64,000 nt of DNA from Neurospora crassa OR74A (lineage: Eukaryota; Ascomycota; Sordariomycetes; Sordariales; Sordariaceae): positions 3,162,001 through 3,226,000 of the forward strand of contig NC_026501.1 in the NCBI RefSeq assembly GCF_000182925.2. The letters are read 5' to 3'. The notes under the pieces are model-generated. The model did not search any database. It had not been told where the DNA came from and worked only from the letters and a program-made list of their open reading frames with translations. Position numbers and translations under genes: made by a program. Numbering within the stretch: the first letter of the stretch is position 1; every line of letters begins with the position of its first letter. This document shows, in pieces, positions 43,503-54,605 of this stretch.

Positions 43503-45136
43503 GATAGGAATAGATCTTGGCCAGCAAAGTTGCGAAGGGTACGTTTTCCTGAATGTCAAGAAAAGAGAGAACGTGGGTACTGGGTGAGCGTCTCGCTGTC
43601 GTCAATCAAGGTGTCGCAACAATCTATTGTTGAGGGGAGCTCGTAATAGAATGGTGATAGTAAAGTAGAACTCCAAGCAGCACTTTACGCGATCACAGGA
43701 AGAGAGACCGCGTCTGGCGCGTTTCCTTTTGTGGAGCCGCTTCAATTAAAGTGGATCTCGCAAGACCCTAGCTCCTAGCCCCCTCCCACCCGGGGCCGTC
43801 CGCTACCTGGGTAGAGCTCCGAATGTTGGGTTTTGTCCCGTCGGTGCCTGGAGCTTCTCCACGTCCAACAACAAGGCGGACTGCCCTGGACACGGAGACG
43901 GGACCGGGGAGCCGGGCAGCCGGGGATCCAGGGCTCCCTCTTTCCAACTTGCTTCTGTATTCTCCCGAAAATCATACATTTCCGTTTTACCACACATGTT
44001 GATTTTACAACGTAGTGACAATGGATGCGGGGTTCGAATCATGGACCTCCGATGTCGTCAACGCTGGGACATATGAAAGCTCAAACAGGTATATCAATCA
44101 CCCTGCCCGCTTCCGTCTTCCATGTTTATGCCCTGTCGTGTGGTAAGGCATCGCACTGTAAGCTCCAGTCTCGTACGGTATTCCACTTCTGGCATTTCGT
44201 TGCTGCAACCCACCTGCATCTTGCACTTGCAAATGCGGGGCGGCTACCCTTGAAAATGGTATGTAGCAGCCCACCACCAGGTGCCCCAAGTTGTCGGGAT
44301 GTGACTGATTGACACTGCTTCACACTAAAAAGTACCTGAACTGGTATGTGGAATAAAAGAATGAATGGAAACGGAACCCTCCATGTTGCTTTCGTTGATA
44401 TTGATCGATGCTGATTACGCACGCACGAGGATACCTTCGGCAGCGTATAATATACACGGCACGTACAAGTAGTCAGAGACGCTTTCATCCTTCGTTCTTT
44501 GGTTGCCACCTCGAAGTAGAGATAGACTGTCATTGATTGCTTTGAGAAGCAAAAAACAAAAAAGCAAATACAAGTTTGACCAACGCTGGAAAGGTTGTAA
44601 TTACACACAACAGTACCTACCTCTACCTTGCAAGTTTACATAGTACGTTGTGCATTACTGAGTGCACCAATCGCTTGCTTGCCTTGGATTTATTCACTCA
44701 GTTCCTTTCGTTTGAACTCTGCCCTGCCCCGCACTCAACCTTACCACTTCCTCTTCTTGCCTGAACTCAGCTTGGTGTTGTCGTCTCGCTCGCTACTTCT
44801 CACCTCAACCACCGACTGCTACCTGAATGGGAAACAGAAAATACAACTTAAGCCATCACTCATCATTCCTCCAACAAAACATCCGCATAACGAAGACTTG
44901 GCCTTACTACCTTGTCGGCAGCTACCCGGCCATTTAATCTCCAGAGTAATTCCTTCATCGACCACTTCGCACGACTTGTCCGCCAGTGTTTTTCTTCACG
45001 TCGCCCAATCACGGTCCCCGCCAAACTGCCTACTGTTTACTACTACTTTGCCCGTGGGGTCGACGTTCGCGATTTCGAGTGGTCCATTCCACCCTCCATC
45101 TTCCACCAAGACTTGGTGAGCTCCAAGTCAGAAACC
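43503..45136. promoter_or_regulatory. divergent 1.6-kb region RFC2 / UBE2Z-like E2
   Basis: A GC-rich block at 43760-43950 gives way to AT-rich sequence. The stretch 44640-45136 is pyrimidine-rich, consistent with the E2 leader. No in-frame ATG occurs before 45137. Confidence 0.45.
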
Positions 45137-46888
45137 ATGGACCAATCTGTATTTCGCATCACCAAGGTTCGTTTGTCAACATATCGCATTATTCCCAGTC
45201 CCGGCACCAGGAATCATGTCCACTATGCAAGAGCCGCAATACTGGCTGGCATATGCTAAGTTGATTGTTGTTAACGATAGGAGCTGAGCGACCTTCAGAA
45301 GGACTCTGACCTGTGTAAGCCTGTGCATCGTGTTTCCTGCCCACTTTACCAATGACTGACATCACGCTGTGGTAGCTCTTGCTGTCGCCTGCCGCGATGT
45401 CGATGTTCGCAATGTCAAGGCAATGATCATCGGACCGCACGAGACACCCTACGAGTTCGGCTTCTTCGAGGTACTGGTGATTATGTGTGGTCTGAGAGGG
45501 ATCTGATTCTCGCTGACTGTCCGATAGTTTGCTTTCGTCTTCAATAAGGATTATCCTAGGAGGTCACCTCAGGTTCAAGCTACAACCACGAACGACGGTC
45601 GCACCCGGTTCAACCCAAATATCTACGCCAATGGCAAAGTCTGCCTGTAAGTCTGGCGTCACCTGGCTCGACTAAAACTGTTTCGATACTAACCCGACAT
45701 CAGATCGATATTGGGGTAAAATCACTGTCCCTCCAACAAAAATCCGCACGATCAGGTTTCGGGGCTAACATGGCACAGAACATGGCGCGGGGAGCGTGGA
45801 GAACAGTGGTCTGCTGCCCAAGGCCTCGAGTCCATTCTATTGTCCATCCAAAGCTTAATGTCCATGAACCCCTACGAAAATGAGCCGGGTTTTGAAGATG
45901 CAAAGGAGGCTCAAGACCAGAAGAACCAGAAGGATTACATACAAAAGGTGATTAGAGGTTTTGCGCCATGTCGAAGTGTAAGCTAATATCTGCCTAGATT
46001 CGCCACGAGACGATCCGCATCTCTGTCGTCCATCGTCTGGAGGAGTACCTAGGCATCAACCCCGATGGCACATTTGCGCCAACAAGTGTCAGCGGGGAGA
46101 TCGCTTCACTGGGCTCAGGTGAGAGCGACATGGATATTCTTGACGAGGAATCTAGCGTCCCATTCGAGCCTTTCAAAGACCTTTGCAAGCGACGATTTCT
46201 CTGGTATTACGACTCCTACTTGGCTGCCGTCGAGAAGGGCAAGTCAGAGGTTAAGGACAACCAGTCATTCGTCAGAATGCCCTTTGAAAGCCTTGGCAAC
46301 GGCATGGAGGGTAAGTTTAATTACACGGAGCTGGAGAAGAGACTCAAGGTTATTAAGGCAGCCCTCGACGCCGAGACCGAGGGATGGGCCGCAGAAGGAT
46401 TGCAAGCTAAGGCCCAGGAAACTACGGTCGCCGTCAACCTGCAGAGGCAGTTTGAGCAGGTTGTGGAGCACTTCAAACGCAGGGATCTGGCGCACAGCAT
46501 CGAACTCGAAGACGGCAATCCCTTCGTCTGGCTAGTGACATACTTCGGTAAACCCATGACGAACCTGGACGGTGGCCTGTTCCGAATCAGGCTTTGCTTC
46601 AGTGCACGGTTTCCCGAGGAGCAACCTCGGGCAAGGTTCGAAACCAAGATCTTTCATCATCGTATTGCCGCGGACGGCACACCCTGCTACTTTGCGCCGC
46701 AGAACCGCCGTGAGGATGTCAGGACGCACCTCGAAGCCATCATTGATGCTCTTGAAGAGGAGAGTCCCCCTTATGATCCGCGAACTCTAGTCAACCCCGA
46801 GGCGTTCAAGTTGTTCTGGGGCTCAGCCGATGACCGAAAGATGTACAATCGGCGTCTTCGCCGGTCTGTTCAACAGTCAATGGAGTAA
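45137..46888 (+). CDS. UBE2Z-like ubiquitin-conjugating enzyme with a second UBC-like domain
   Basis: Seven exons: 45137-45166, 45281-45314, 45376-45470, 45528-45646, 45704-45715, 45779-45947 and 45998-46888, giving 449 residues. The first UBC fold has IIGPHETPYEFGFFEFAFVF, then NPNIYANGKVCLSILGTW with the active-site Cys92, then SIQSLMSMNPYENEPGF, the closest match being UBE2Z. Exon 5 is only 12 nt and codes the residues just after the cysteine. The second half (~345-430) again reads as a UBC fold: TNLDGGLFRIRLCFSARFPE, FHHRIAADGTPCYF with a cysteine (~383) at the catalytic place, and SPPYDPRTLVNPEAFKLFW. UBE2Z is charged by UBA6 in animals. Which E1 or modifier is used here is open. Confidence 0.88.
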
Positions 46889-47853
46889 GATACCATTTTT
46901 GGTGACTAAAGGTGACTAAAGTAAACAGTTTTTCAAATGCTAACATTATAATTAGGGAATTCTAACACAACGGTTGACGGCAGCGTTGGAAGTGTCCCAG
47001 GGGTGTTTGAAGTTATCTGCGCATCTTTGCATGGCTAGCATGGGTTCTGCTTTCTCTCAAGAACTTTCTGTGGCGTTGGTAAACCAATAAGGGTGTGGAA
47101 ATATCCAGGGTTCAAAGGACGGGACAAGGTGTCTAACAGACAGGGTCGATTTTTACACATGATGATTTCGCATGCAAAAACGTATTCGGTATTGCGTCTG
47201 GCTGGTGGTTAAAGCGTGAAAGACAACGAGCCTAGCTGTTACTTTTATTCCAAAATAATAGCGAATTGTAGCGTAGCGAACAGAGGCAGGCCGAATGGTA
47301 TGAAGAGGGTGCGTATGAGTAGCTCACAGATTTGGTCTGTTACAGGTAGATAGGTCGTTTAGATCTCTTCCATGCTTTGATTGTCCGTTCCCACTTCATA
47401 TCAACTAAATCTTCAACCGAAGGGGGGGAAACCTGTGAGCGAGAGAAAAACGACGTTGCTTCACACCGAGAAGAATCAGCCGAAGAAGAATCAGGTAGGT
47501 AGGGTTCATACGGGGAGAAGCATGAATATAAGTTTTTGATTGAAAACCGAGAAGCCAAACAGAAAGGTCGCTCTGCCTATAGTTAAGTAGATAAAATAGT
47601 AGTAAAAACCTCGATGAAGAAGAAAAGGAGGAGTAGTAAAGCTCCTCCTCCTACTCCCCTGAAAGGAAGCCAAGAGGGACCCAATGATATCAAACAACGA
47701 TGCCCGACAAAAAAGAGAGAGAGGAACAATCACCACTTCCCCACCGCCAGCCGGCGGGGTTTTACTAAAATCCTCTCCTCCTCCTCCTCTTCCATTTCCC
47801 GAAAAAAAACAACCAAAACAATATGGTAGGTGAGGTAGGAGCTCATGCAGTGC
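46889..47853. other. intergenic, convergent 3' flanks of E2 and LRG1 genes
   Basis: 965 bp, AT-rich with a small triplet-rich patch (AGGAGTAGTAAAGCTCCTCC, 47627-47646, a small inverted-repeat-like run). No gene. Confidence 0.55.
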
Positions 47854-50800
47854 TCATGCAGTGCCAGTAGTCACCCCATTGTTTGGCCTGCCCCAGCCGG
47901 AATTCCGCCATTCCTTCCTCGGCCCTCCTCCCTGTTGCTGCTGCCCATTGTGATTATGCAGCCCACTCGTCGTCGATCCCCCATTACGATTATAGTCACC
48001 GCCGCCGCCGCCTGGGGCCCCATCCCCTCCTCCAACTCCTACCGCGTTTCCACCCTGTCCTCCTACACCTGGTCCTCCTCCACCGCTGCCGGCGAGAGCA
48101 GCGGCGGCTACGTGTTCAGGTGCGGGACCGTACGGAATAGGCTGTTGTTGTGGTCCACCAGGACCACCACCGTCTCCATGTGATTGTGAGAGTGGATGTG
48201 GTCCCATCCCTCCACCAGGTCCCCCACGCTTTTGTGGTGACACGGCTCCTCCGGGGCCTCCCGTCCGATCTACCATTCCTCCTCCGTTGTTGCCTCCACT
48301 ACCACCACCGCCCCCACCACCACCACCACCACTAGTGGGGCCAGGGCCGAGGTACGCCGCGTTCTCGGTTACCGTCCGGACGCTAGTCTCCTGCTGCCAT
48401 GACGTCGGGTCGGACTCAACCCTTCGCGGCGGTGGCCGGCTGGGGTTCTCGTGCCGGCCGACGATCTCGACAACATCGGCGTACTGTCGCGAGCCGAAAC
48501 CACCAGTATTCCGTTCAGAGTACCGTTTGAGAATTTCCTTAGTGGTGAGCTCTCCGTCAAGGAAGGCGGGGTCGCTGATGTATTGTACTAATTCATCGGG
48601 AACCTGGAACGCACATGTGTGTTAGTCAAATGTTGCAATAAACTGAACGAAAAGAGTGACAAAACTTACCAAACACATCTCTTCAATATTTGCTATTAGA
48701 ACCTCGACAGCCTCAATCGCATACATTGGGTCGCTACCCAACGTGGACGTCGCAGTTCTGTCAAACAACACGTTTGGCGCAATGACGGTTGCCAAATTCT
48801 TGATGTCCATCTTGGAGCCTGATTCTTCGTCGACCTGGTGAAACGATCCAGCCCACTTAAGGAAACAGAACAGTATCTCCATCGAATCGCGGTGACACTT
48901 GGGCATCAGACAGCATATCAGGTGGAGACACTGCCTCTTCTTGTCCTCGTCCGAGATCTTCGCGGCTGCCAGCCAAAGTCGGTAAAGCTTCTGGGTCATA
49001 AGCGGATCGGGCAGCTCTCGGAGGTATCGTTTTAGCAAGGCAGCCACCTGAACGACGTTGTTACCGCTGAGGTCCACGTTCCCTTCCTTGTCGATCTTCT
49101 CAACAAGCTCACCCAGCTTCTTGATATTGCCGTTCTTTCTGAAGACGCCTTCAACCGAAAGGTCCATTTGCCTCATGAGAGATAGGATGTCGTCAATGAC
49201 TGCCGGGATCCTAAGCGTCCCGGGCCCCACGCCGTCTGTGGACTCAGCTCCATCCCGTTCGATAATAGCTTCCAGGGGTACGCCGAACACACCCTTCTTC
49301 TTTCGTCCGTCTTTTTGAAAGGCTTTACCGATATTCTTCCAGAAGTTGGGCGTTTTCCGTGTTTCGATAAGTCCGATCAGTTCTACCAGGGTAAATTCAC
49401 CTTCCACCATTGGAGCCATGGTGACGACGGCAAGATGTCGGATGATGAAATATTCCAAAGCAGAGAGTTCGGAGAAGTATCTCCTACCAACACGCTGAGG
49501 CGATGGTTCACCAGCAGCACGCGGGTCCCCACCCTTGCTGTCGGAATAGCTTCGCTTGTGTCCACTGCCTGATGACGCACCGCCAAATGAGGGCTCAGTG
49601 GCCGGAGAACGCAACAGCTCATGCCTACTAGGCGGACCTGTTCGTTGTTCTCGTGCCTGCTCAGCAGCAACAATCCGAGGAATGTCCGCAAGGGTGAGGG
49701 CATCCTGATTAGGCAGCATCATATCGTGGTCGTCCCCGGGTCCCATATCCTCCTCGATTCGCATTCTCCTGCCATTAGCTGGTCCACCATCGATGCCTGA
49801 ACCAGGCCCGGACCCGGGCTGCGCACTGCTACTCTCGGGTCCATCCATAATTCGGGACGTCCTGGCTTTCCTAAAGCTTGAGGAGAGGTGCTTATCCAAG
49901 CGAGTGCTCTTCAGCCTCTTGACATCATTAAGAGCGCTCTCATAGGACGATTCTCGATGATGTAGTGACTGATCGCCCCCGGGGAAACCTCTCTGTCTAC
50001 CATCCATTAACGGACGGCCATCGCCTGCATCAATTCCATTGTGACCCCTTGCTTCAGCGGCGGACGGAAGCGCGCCGTGCATGCGTAGGATCTCCAATAA
50101 CCTCGCCAATGCCACCTGGAGCAGGAACATATACTGCTGCAGCTTGGACACGCGTTCAAAGGGCGGTGCCTTATCCGAGCTGTACGTTTCGCAGTTGTTG
50201 CAAAAAATCTTGGAATCGTACAGGTTGAGTCGGGCATCTTGTAGACTCCGGCCGAGTTCTTTCTGGCAACGTGAGCAGTTGACACACGTGATATGCCACC
50301 TCTTGTCGCCGCTCTTTGCACACTCGTCCTCAATGGGCTTTTTGCAGAGGGTACACGAGTCCGAGTCCGAGGCCGAGAGGCGAGCCATGCCGGACGTTAG
50401 CTGCAGCGTCGTCGTCGAGTTATCTTCGGTCTTTAGCGCCTCAAGATCATTGAGCTCATCCAGAAACCCATCGAGACCATCGGCGGTGTCGCGCTCCTTC
50501 TCGATCCGCAATGCCCCTTGTAAGCAGATTCGAATAAGGAGCTTCAGGTAATGGGCTAAACCAGTAACGAGTGTTAACAGTTCTTGGGTAACACCGAGCT
50601 TACGGGCACCCTTATCCTGTGTTTTAGAGAGTAGCGAAAAGAATGCTACGATCTTCTTGCACAGAAGCTTGGCTTCTCTTCCATACATTAGGCCTATAAT
50701 TCATTAGCCACCATCATCATCAGCGTTTCGGGGATGCGCTCAAGCATCCTGGGGGATTTTCTCACCTGTCATATCTAGCCGTTCCATGGTAGCGTCAAGC

Positions 50801-51889
50801 CTATCCGCTGAGTGGAACAATATATCAACGTGCCATATGAACTTTTTAGCTACCATGACACCGTCGACATATGCTCCATTGCTCACGTGGAGAAGCATAT
50901 CGGATATGCAAGCCGCCGACGACTCTTCGAAAGTCGAAAGCACACTCCAAATACGGTAGACCTTCTCCTCCATGCGTTCCTCTTCGTCCCGAACTAGTTC
51001 ACGGCCAGCAGGGTCATCTGGCACCGGCCCGAGAGCTTTCTGTGGGGGATTTAACCTGACGTTCCAGAACTTGTGAATCATGTAGCATTCCGGATGCCAG
51101 TGTTGATTTTGACCGTTTCGGAATATCTCGACAAACTGCTTGAGGATGGCAGTCTGGCAGCCACTGCAACGTTGGGCGTACTGTGTCGAATAGTGGTAAT
51201 GGCAGTAAACATGTCCATCATGCTCGTAGTAGCTATCCTGAGCGCCAAAGACAGTCGGGCAAAGCGAGCAGGTAAAGTGGTCGACGTGGTATTTGCGATC
51301 GAGGGCCGTGATGTAAGAGCCCCGAAGAGCACCGCCACACTGGTAACACAGCAGGCCTAACCTGCGAAAGTAATCCGTCTCGCAGAGCGGATACTGACCC
51401 TCGCCGTTGTTGTCGTCGGCTGGGAAGAACTTGGAAGCCACAATTTGACCGCAGTCCTGCACATGAGCTGGTTAGCCACAAAGTCCACAACGGGCGGCTG
51501 AAACAGGCACTCACGCGACACTTGAAGCAATCCAAATGAAAGGTCCCATCGAGTGCGCGAACAAACTGGCCCGTCAAAGGTTCACCACATTTCTTGCACA
51601 CTCGCACTTGTCCGCTAGCTGTCCTCGACCCCTTTGGCTTCGACCGGTTCTTCTCCCCACTGCGTCTTGATTCGAGATCTGTAGCATCGGCGGCGCTCAG
51701 CGCAGGCGATCCTGGAATGCGAGTCAAGTGGGCATTTGTAGGGGCGCCGTTTTGTGATATCGTTGGTGTGATATCAAGATGCTCGTCCTCTCGCCGATGC
51801 GCAACTTCACCTTGTGGGTGCCCCTGGGGATGTCCATGGGTGTATTCGCGGTCGCCTACGGGGCCGCCGCCGTAGTCTGAGCTGGCCAT
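47854..51889 (-). CDS. lrg-1: LIM-domain RhoGAP of the Lrg1 type
   Basis: Four exons, 51889-51515, 51456-50766, 50693-48670 and 48603-47854, giving 1279 residues. LIM1 begins CKKCGEPLTGQF and is split by the first intron. LIM2 has CYQCGGALRGSY ... HVDHFTC, and LIM3 has CTLCKKPIEDEC ... HITCVNC. A Ser/Gly-rich linker leads to the RhoGAP domain (GVFGVPLEAI, then SVEGVFRKNGN with arginine finger Arg874, then LLKRYLRELPDPL). After the RhoGAP domain, the tail has a run of 12 Gly and a Gly/Pro/Gln/Asn-rich end. In N. crassa LRG1 is a RHO1-directed GAP controlling tip growth and septation in parallel with the Ndr kinase COT1. Confidence 0.95.
48287..48330. repeat. glycine-codon-rich triplet tract in lrg-1
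   Basis: An ACC/CCC/CCA triplet run on the + strand encodes 12 consecutive Gly plus flanking Gly/Asn in the tail of the RhoGAP protein. Confidence 0.85.
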
Positions 51890-54605
51890 CTCGATGTCGG
51901 TCTTGGACCCTTGATGTAGTTCGAAACCCCAAGCTCTTAAAATGTTTCAATGTATTTTCCAAAGAGGGGCGAGCAGCGATCGCGAACGCGGCGGATTATG
52001 GATGTAGGTTGGCAGACAAAGGCGCGTACGTCCACATCAAGCGGGGGCTCAAGCCGAGTTGGTCGAGACGAAAGGGATACGGCAAACTAAATGCCAGATG
52101 TCGCAAAACGACACCGCAACAGCCGCAGTCGAGGGTTTGCCAGTCGGTCTATAGTCGTGCGCGTAACTGCCTAGCGCGCTGTTCTGGCGAGCCCGACAGT
52201 TAGGGGTTAGTTGCGACTGGAGGGATGAAGGGCTTTGGTGTTGGCCGCCTCGATGGAGACACGGCGTGGATGGTTGTTGTCGACGTGAACTCAATGGTGT
52301 CGAGAGGTAGAAGGGGATAGTAGTTTGATGACCCGGGCCGGTGTAGCGGACAGGGGCTTGGAAAGCGTTCGTGGTCGTTGATTATGAACTCGGGCGCCGG
52401 CCCAGTGTGTTCAGTCAGGCCTGGGCAAGCAAGGATCGGGCAATCGTCAGTCGGTCGGGAAAAGGGCGTCGACGGCCACGGGGTGAAGATGGATATATGG
52501 GGTCGAGCTGGTCGAACTCGAATCACGATCACGGCGCGCTGAGTGCAGTCGGCGCCAATCAGTCGGCGGCGGTGGTATAAGCGGTGGACGGTGACCGTAT
52601 CGGTGGACAAGTGGACGTAACGGTGGACGGGGGACGGGATTGCGATGGCTGGCGAGACGGGACGCCCGACTGAGTGCCTCTCTGCTGCTGCTGCTGCTTG
52701 TACACGAAGTGTATCGAGATGTCGGGGCGCTAAGGTCGGGGTTTGGCGAGGCGGCGGCCACAAGGGCGTGGAGGTGGCCGGGGGGAGGACGGTCGATTGG
52801 TAGCACTGGAGAAGGGAACCTGGGCTTGCGGTCGGGCGTGGTGTCGCCTGTACTTGGGCGGTCATAGAGGTAGTCCGCGGTGGAAGTGCGGTCGGGTGTT
52901 AGTCCAAACCTCAAGACCTAGAGGTCACGGTACCTACCTACTAGTACCTCTACTGACCACCTCACGCAGTCCCGTCGGTGCCAGCGGCCCGGTGCGTCGG
53001 GTACCTGGAGGTAGGTACAGTACATACACCTCTAGGTACCTAAGTAGGCTGCAGGTGTCCCTGGGTGTTTTGCTGCATTGAGGTTGTGGATTTCCTTGTA
53101 AGTTTGGGCCACCACCTCAGGGCGAGATTCCAGCGGATCTGTCCCTGCACTTTTAGTCAGGTACCTCCAGCAACAACCTACCTACTTGAACCTAACGGAC
53201 GGGAACAATGACTTCGGAGCAGCAACAGCAACAGCACCAGCAACAGCGATCTACGGGCCCCGCCACAACGGCGGAGTGCAATTTCCAGGCCTGCCTCTAA
53301 AAACGAGGTGGAATAGGACCAGCCTGGTAGCATTTCCATCCGACTTTCCTACCTACCTACCTAGGTACCTTTGGTCTAACATCAGGCCTGGGCTACCCGG
53401 CAACGTGAATCAAAATAATAATAAAATAATGACAACTACCAGGGCGGGCGCCTGCAGAGAAGGATATAAGAAGATGACACAAAAACAGGCAGCGGAGATC
53501 CCTCTTACGGTGCGTCGAGGGCGAGCAGACAGGCATTTAGTAGTGTAGAGACGGGATGTTAATCCTCGATCTGTGCGTGTGGCCCTGTGGACGGAACAGC
53601 CCGACACGAGCTACTACTCCGACTAGGTACTGCGAACGGAAGGGGGCCAGCCGCGGTTTGCATGCAAATAACACGTGTGCCCTGTCACTTGGATGTTTGG
53701 GAAACCTCGTCAGGAACGAGGGGCGGGAAGGGGAAGTCGTATACAGCAGCATCCACATGGGATGATGGGAGGTAACACAGCATTACCCAGGCACGGGGGA
53801 TGACATCCATTCATGTACATCCAAAGAAAAACGAGAATGAAAAATAAAACATGACAAAAAGCTCTAAACATGGTCACCCCCCTATCAATATATCGAAGAG
53901 GCGCCTACCTCTTCCAAGCAAAGCTCGGCGTATCTCGAGGTCCCTGACTGTTGTACTGCCAGCCTGCTTCGCAGCATCATCTTTCTGCATGCTTGATATT
54001 TTTGTCATGTTCGAGGTGAGGAAGATGATGGACAGCGCGCGGCTGAGATGACTGGGAAGTGAGGGTCTTGGATGTCAACGACAAGTGGAGACCTTGCTCA
54101 GGCATGAGACCCGAGAGTGGAAAAAGAATATTGGGCAATATGAACCCCTTGAGGTTTCTGTTCACCTTCCACATGGAACCCCTCTTCATCAAGGTCTCAG
54201 CAATAAACATGATACATGGCCCCTACGTATATCAACGTCCTCACAAAACTTCTGGCTCGCCAGTAATCACATCATGCATTGCTCCGTGTTCCTAAATTCA
54301 ACGTAAAAACCAAGAGTAGCCCGAGAGGTAGTTGATGGAAACAAAGAAACTGAAGTGTCCAATATCTTGTCCAGACCCACCAAGTACACATACAATCTCC
54401 ACTGAATAGGCTCAACGATGGTGCCAAGAGTTCGGCCAAGACTTTGGGAACGACCCTGAAATCAAACAGCCTAAAAAGATCCCCCCTATCGCCAACCAAG
54501 CTGCCGAACCTAGCCAACTTCAACCGAAAATGAGACAATGCGGTGCTATACCGACAACAATATTCCATAAAAAAAAGACATGAGTGAGTGGTGTCCGGTA
54601 TCGTG
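51890..54605. other. 2.7-kb region upstream of lrg-1 (promoter and probable long leader)
   Basis: Immediately upstream of lrg-1, an ATG-initiated same-strand frame runs 52865-52200 (221 codons). It is Pro/Arg/Thr/His-rich with no family character and is more likely leader sequence. Further up lie TAGGTACC/ACCTACCT tracts at about 52928-53045 and 53159-53375, and a (CAGCAA)n-like patch at about 53220-53245. No gene is supported up to 54605. Confidence 0.55.
52928..53375. repeat. dispersed TAGGTACC / ACCTACCT tetranucleotide tracts
   Basis: Short runs such as TACCTACCTACTAGTACC (52930-52947) and CCTACCTACCTACCTAGGTA (53348-53367) recur over 450 bp, an intergenic repeat style common in Sordariaceae. 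Confidence 0.8.

Noticed and set aside
44025-44075. GGTTCGAATC, a possible tRNA B box
   Set aside because: No pairing T stem, acceptor stem or A box could be found on either strand.
44912-45136. N-terminal extension of the E2 gene upstream of 45137
   Set aside because: The frame is open but contains no ATG before 45137, and UBE2Z homology begins just after it.
52200-52865. 221-codon ATG frame upstream of lrg-1 as a protein gene
   Set aside because: The composition is Pro/Arg/Thr/His-skewed with no composed block. Kept only as a possible leader frame.
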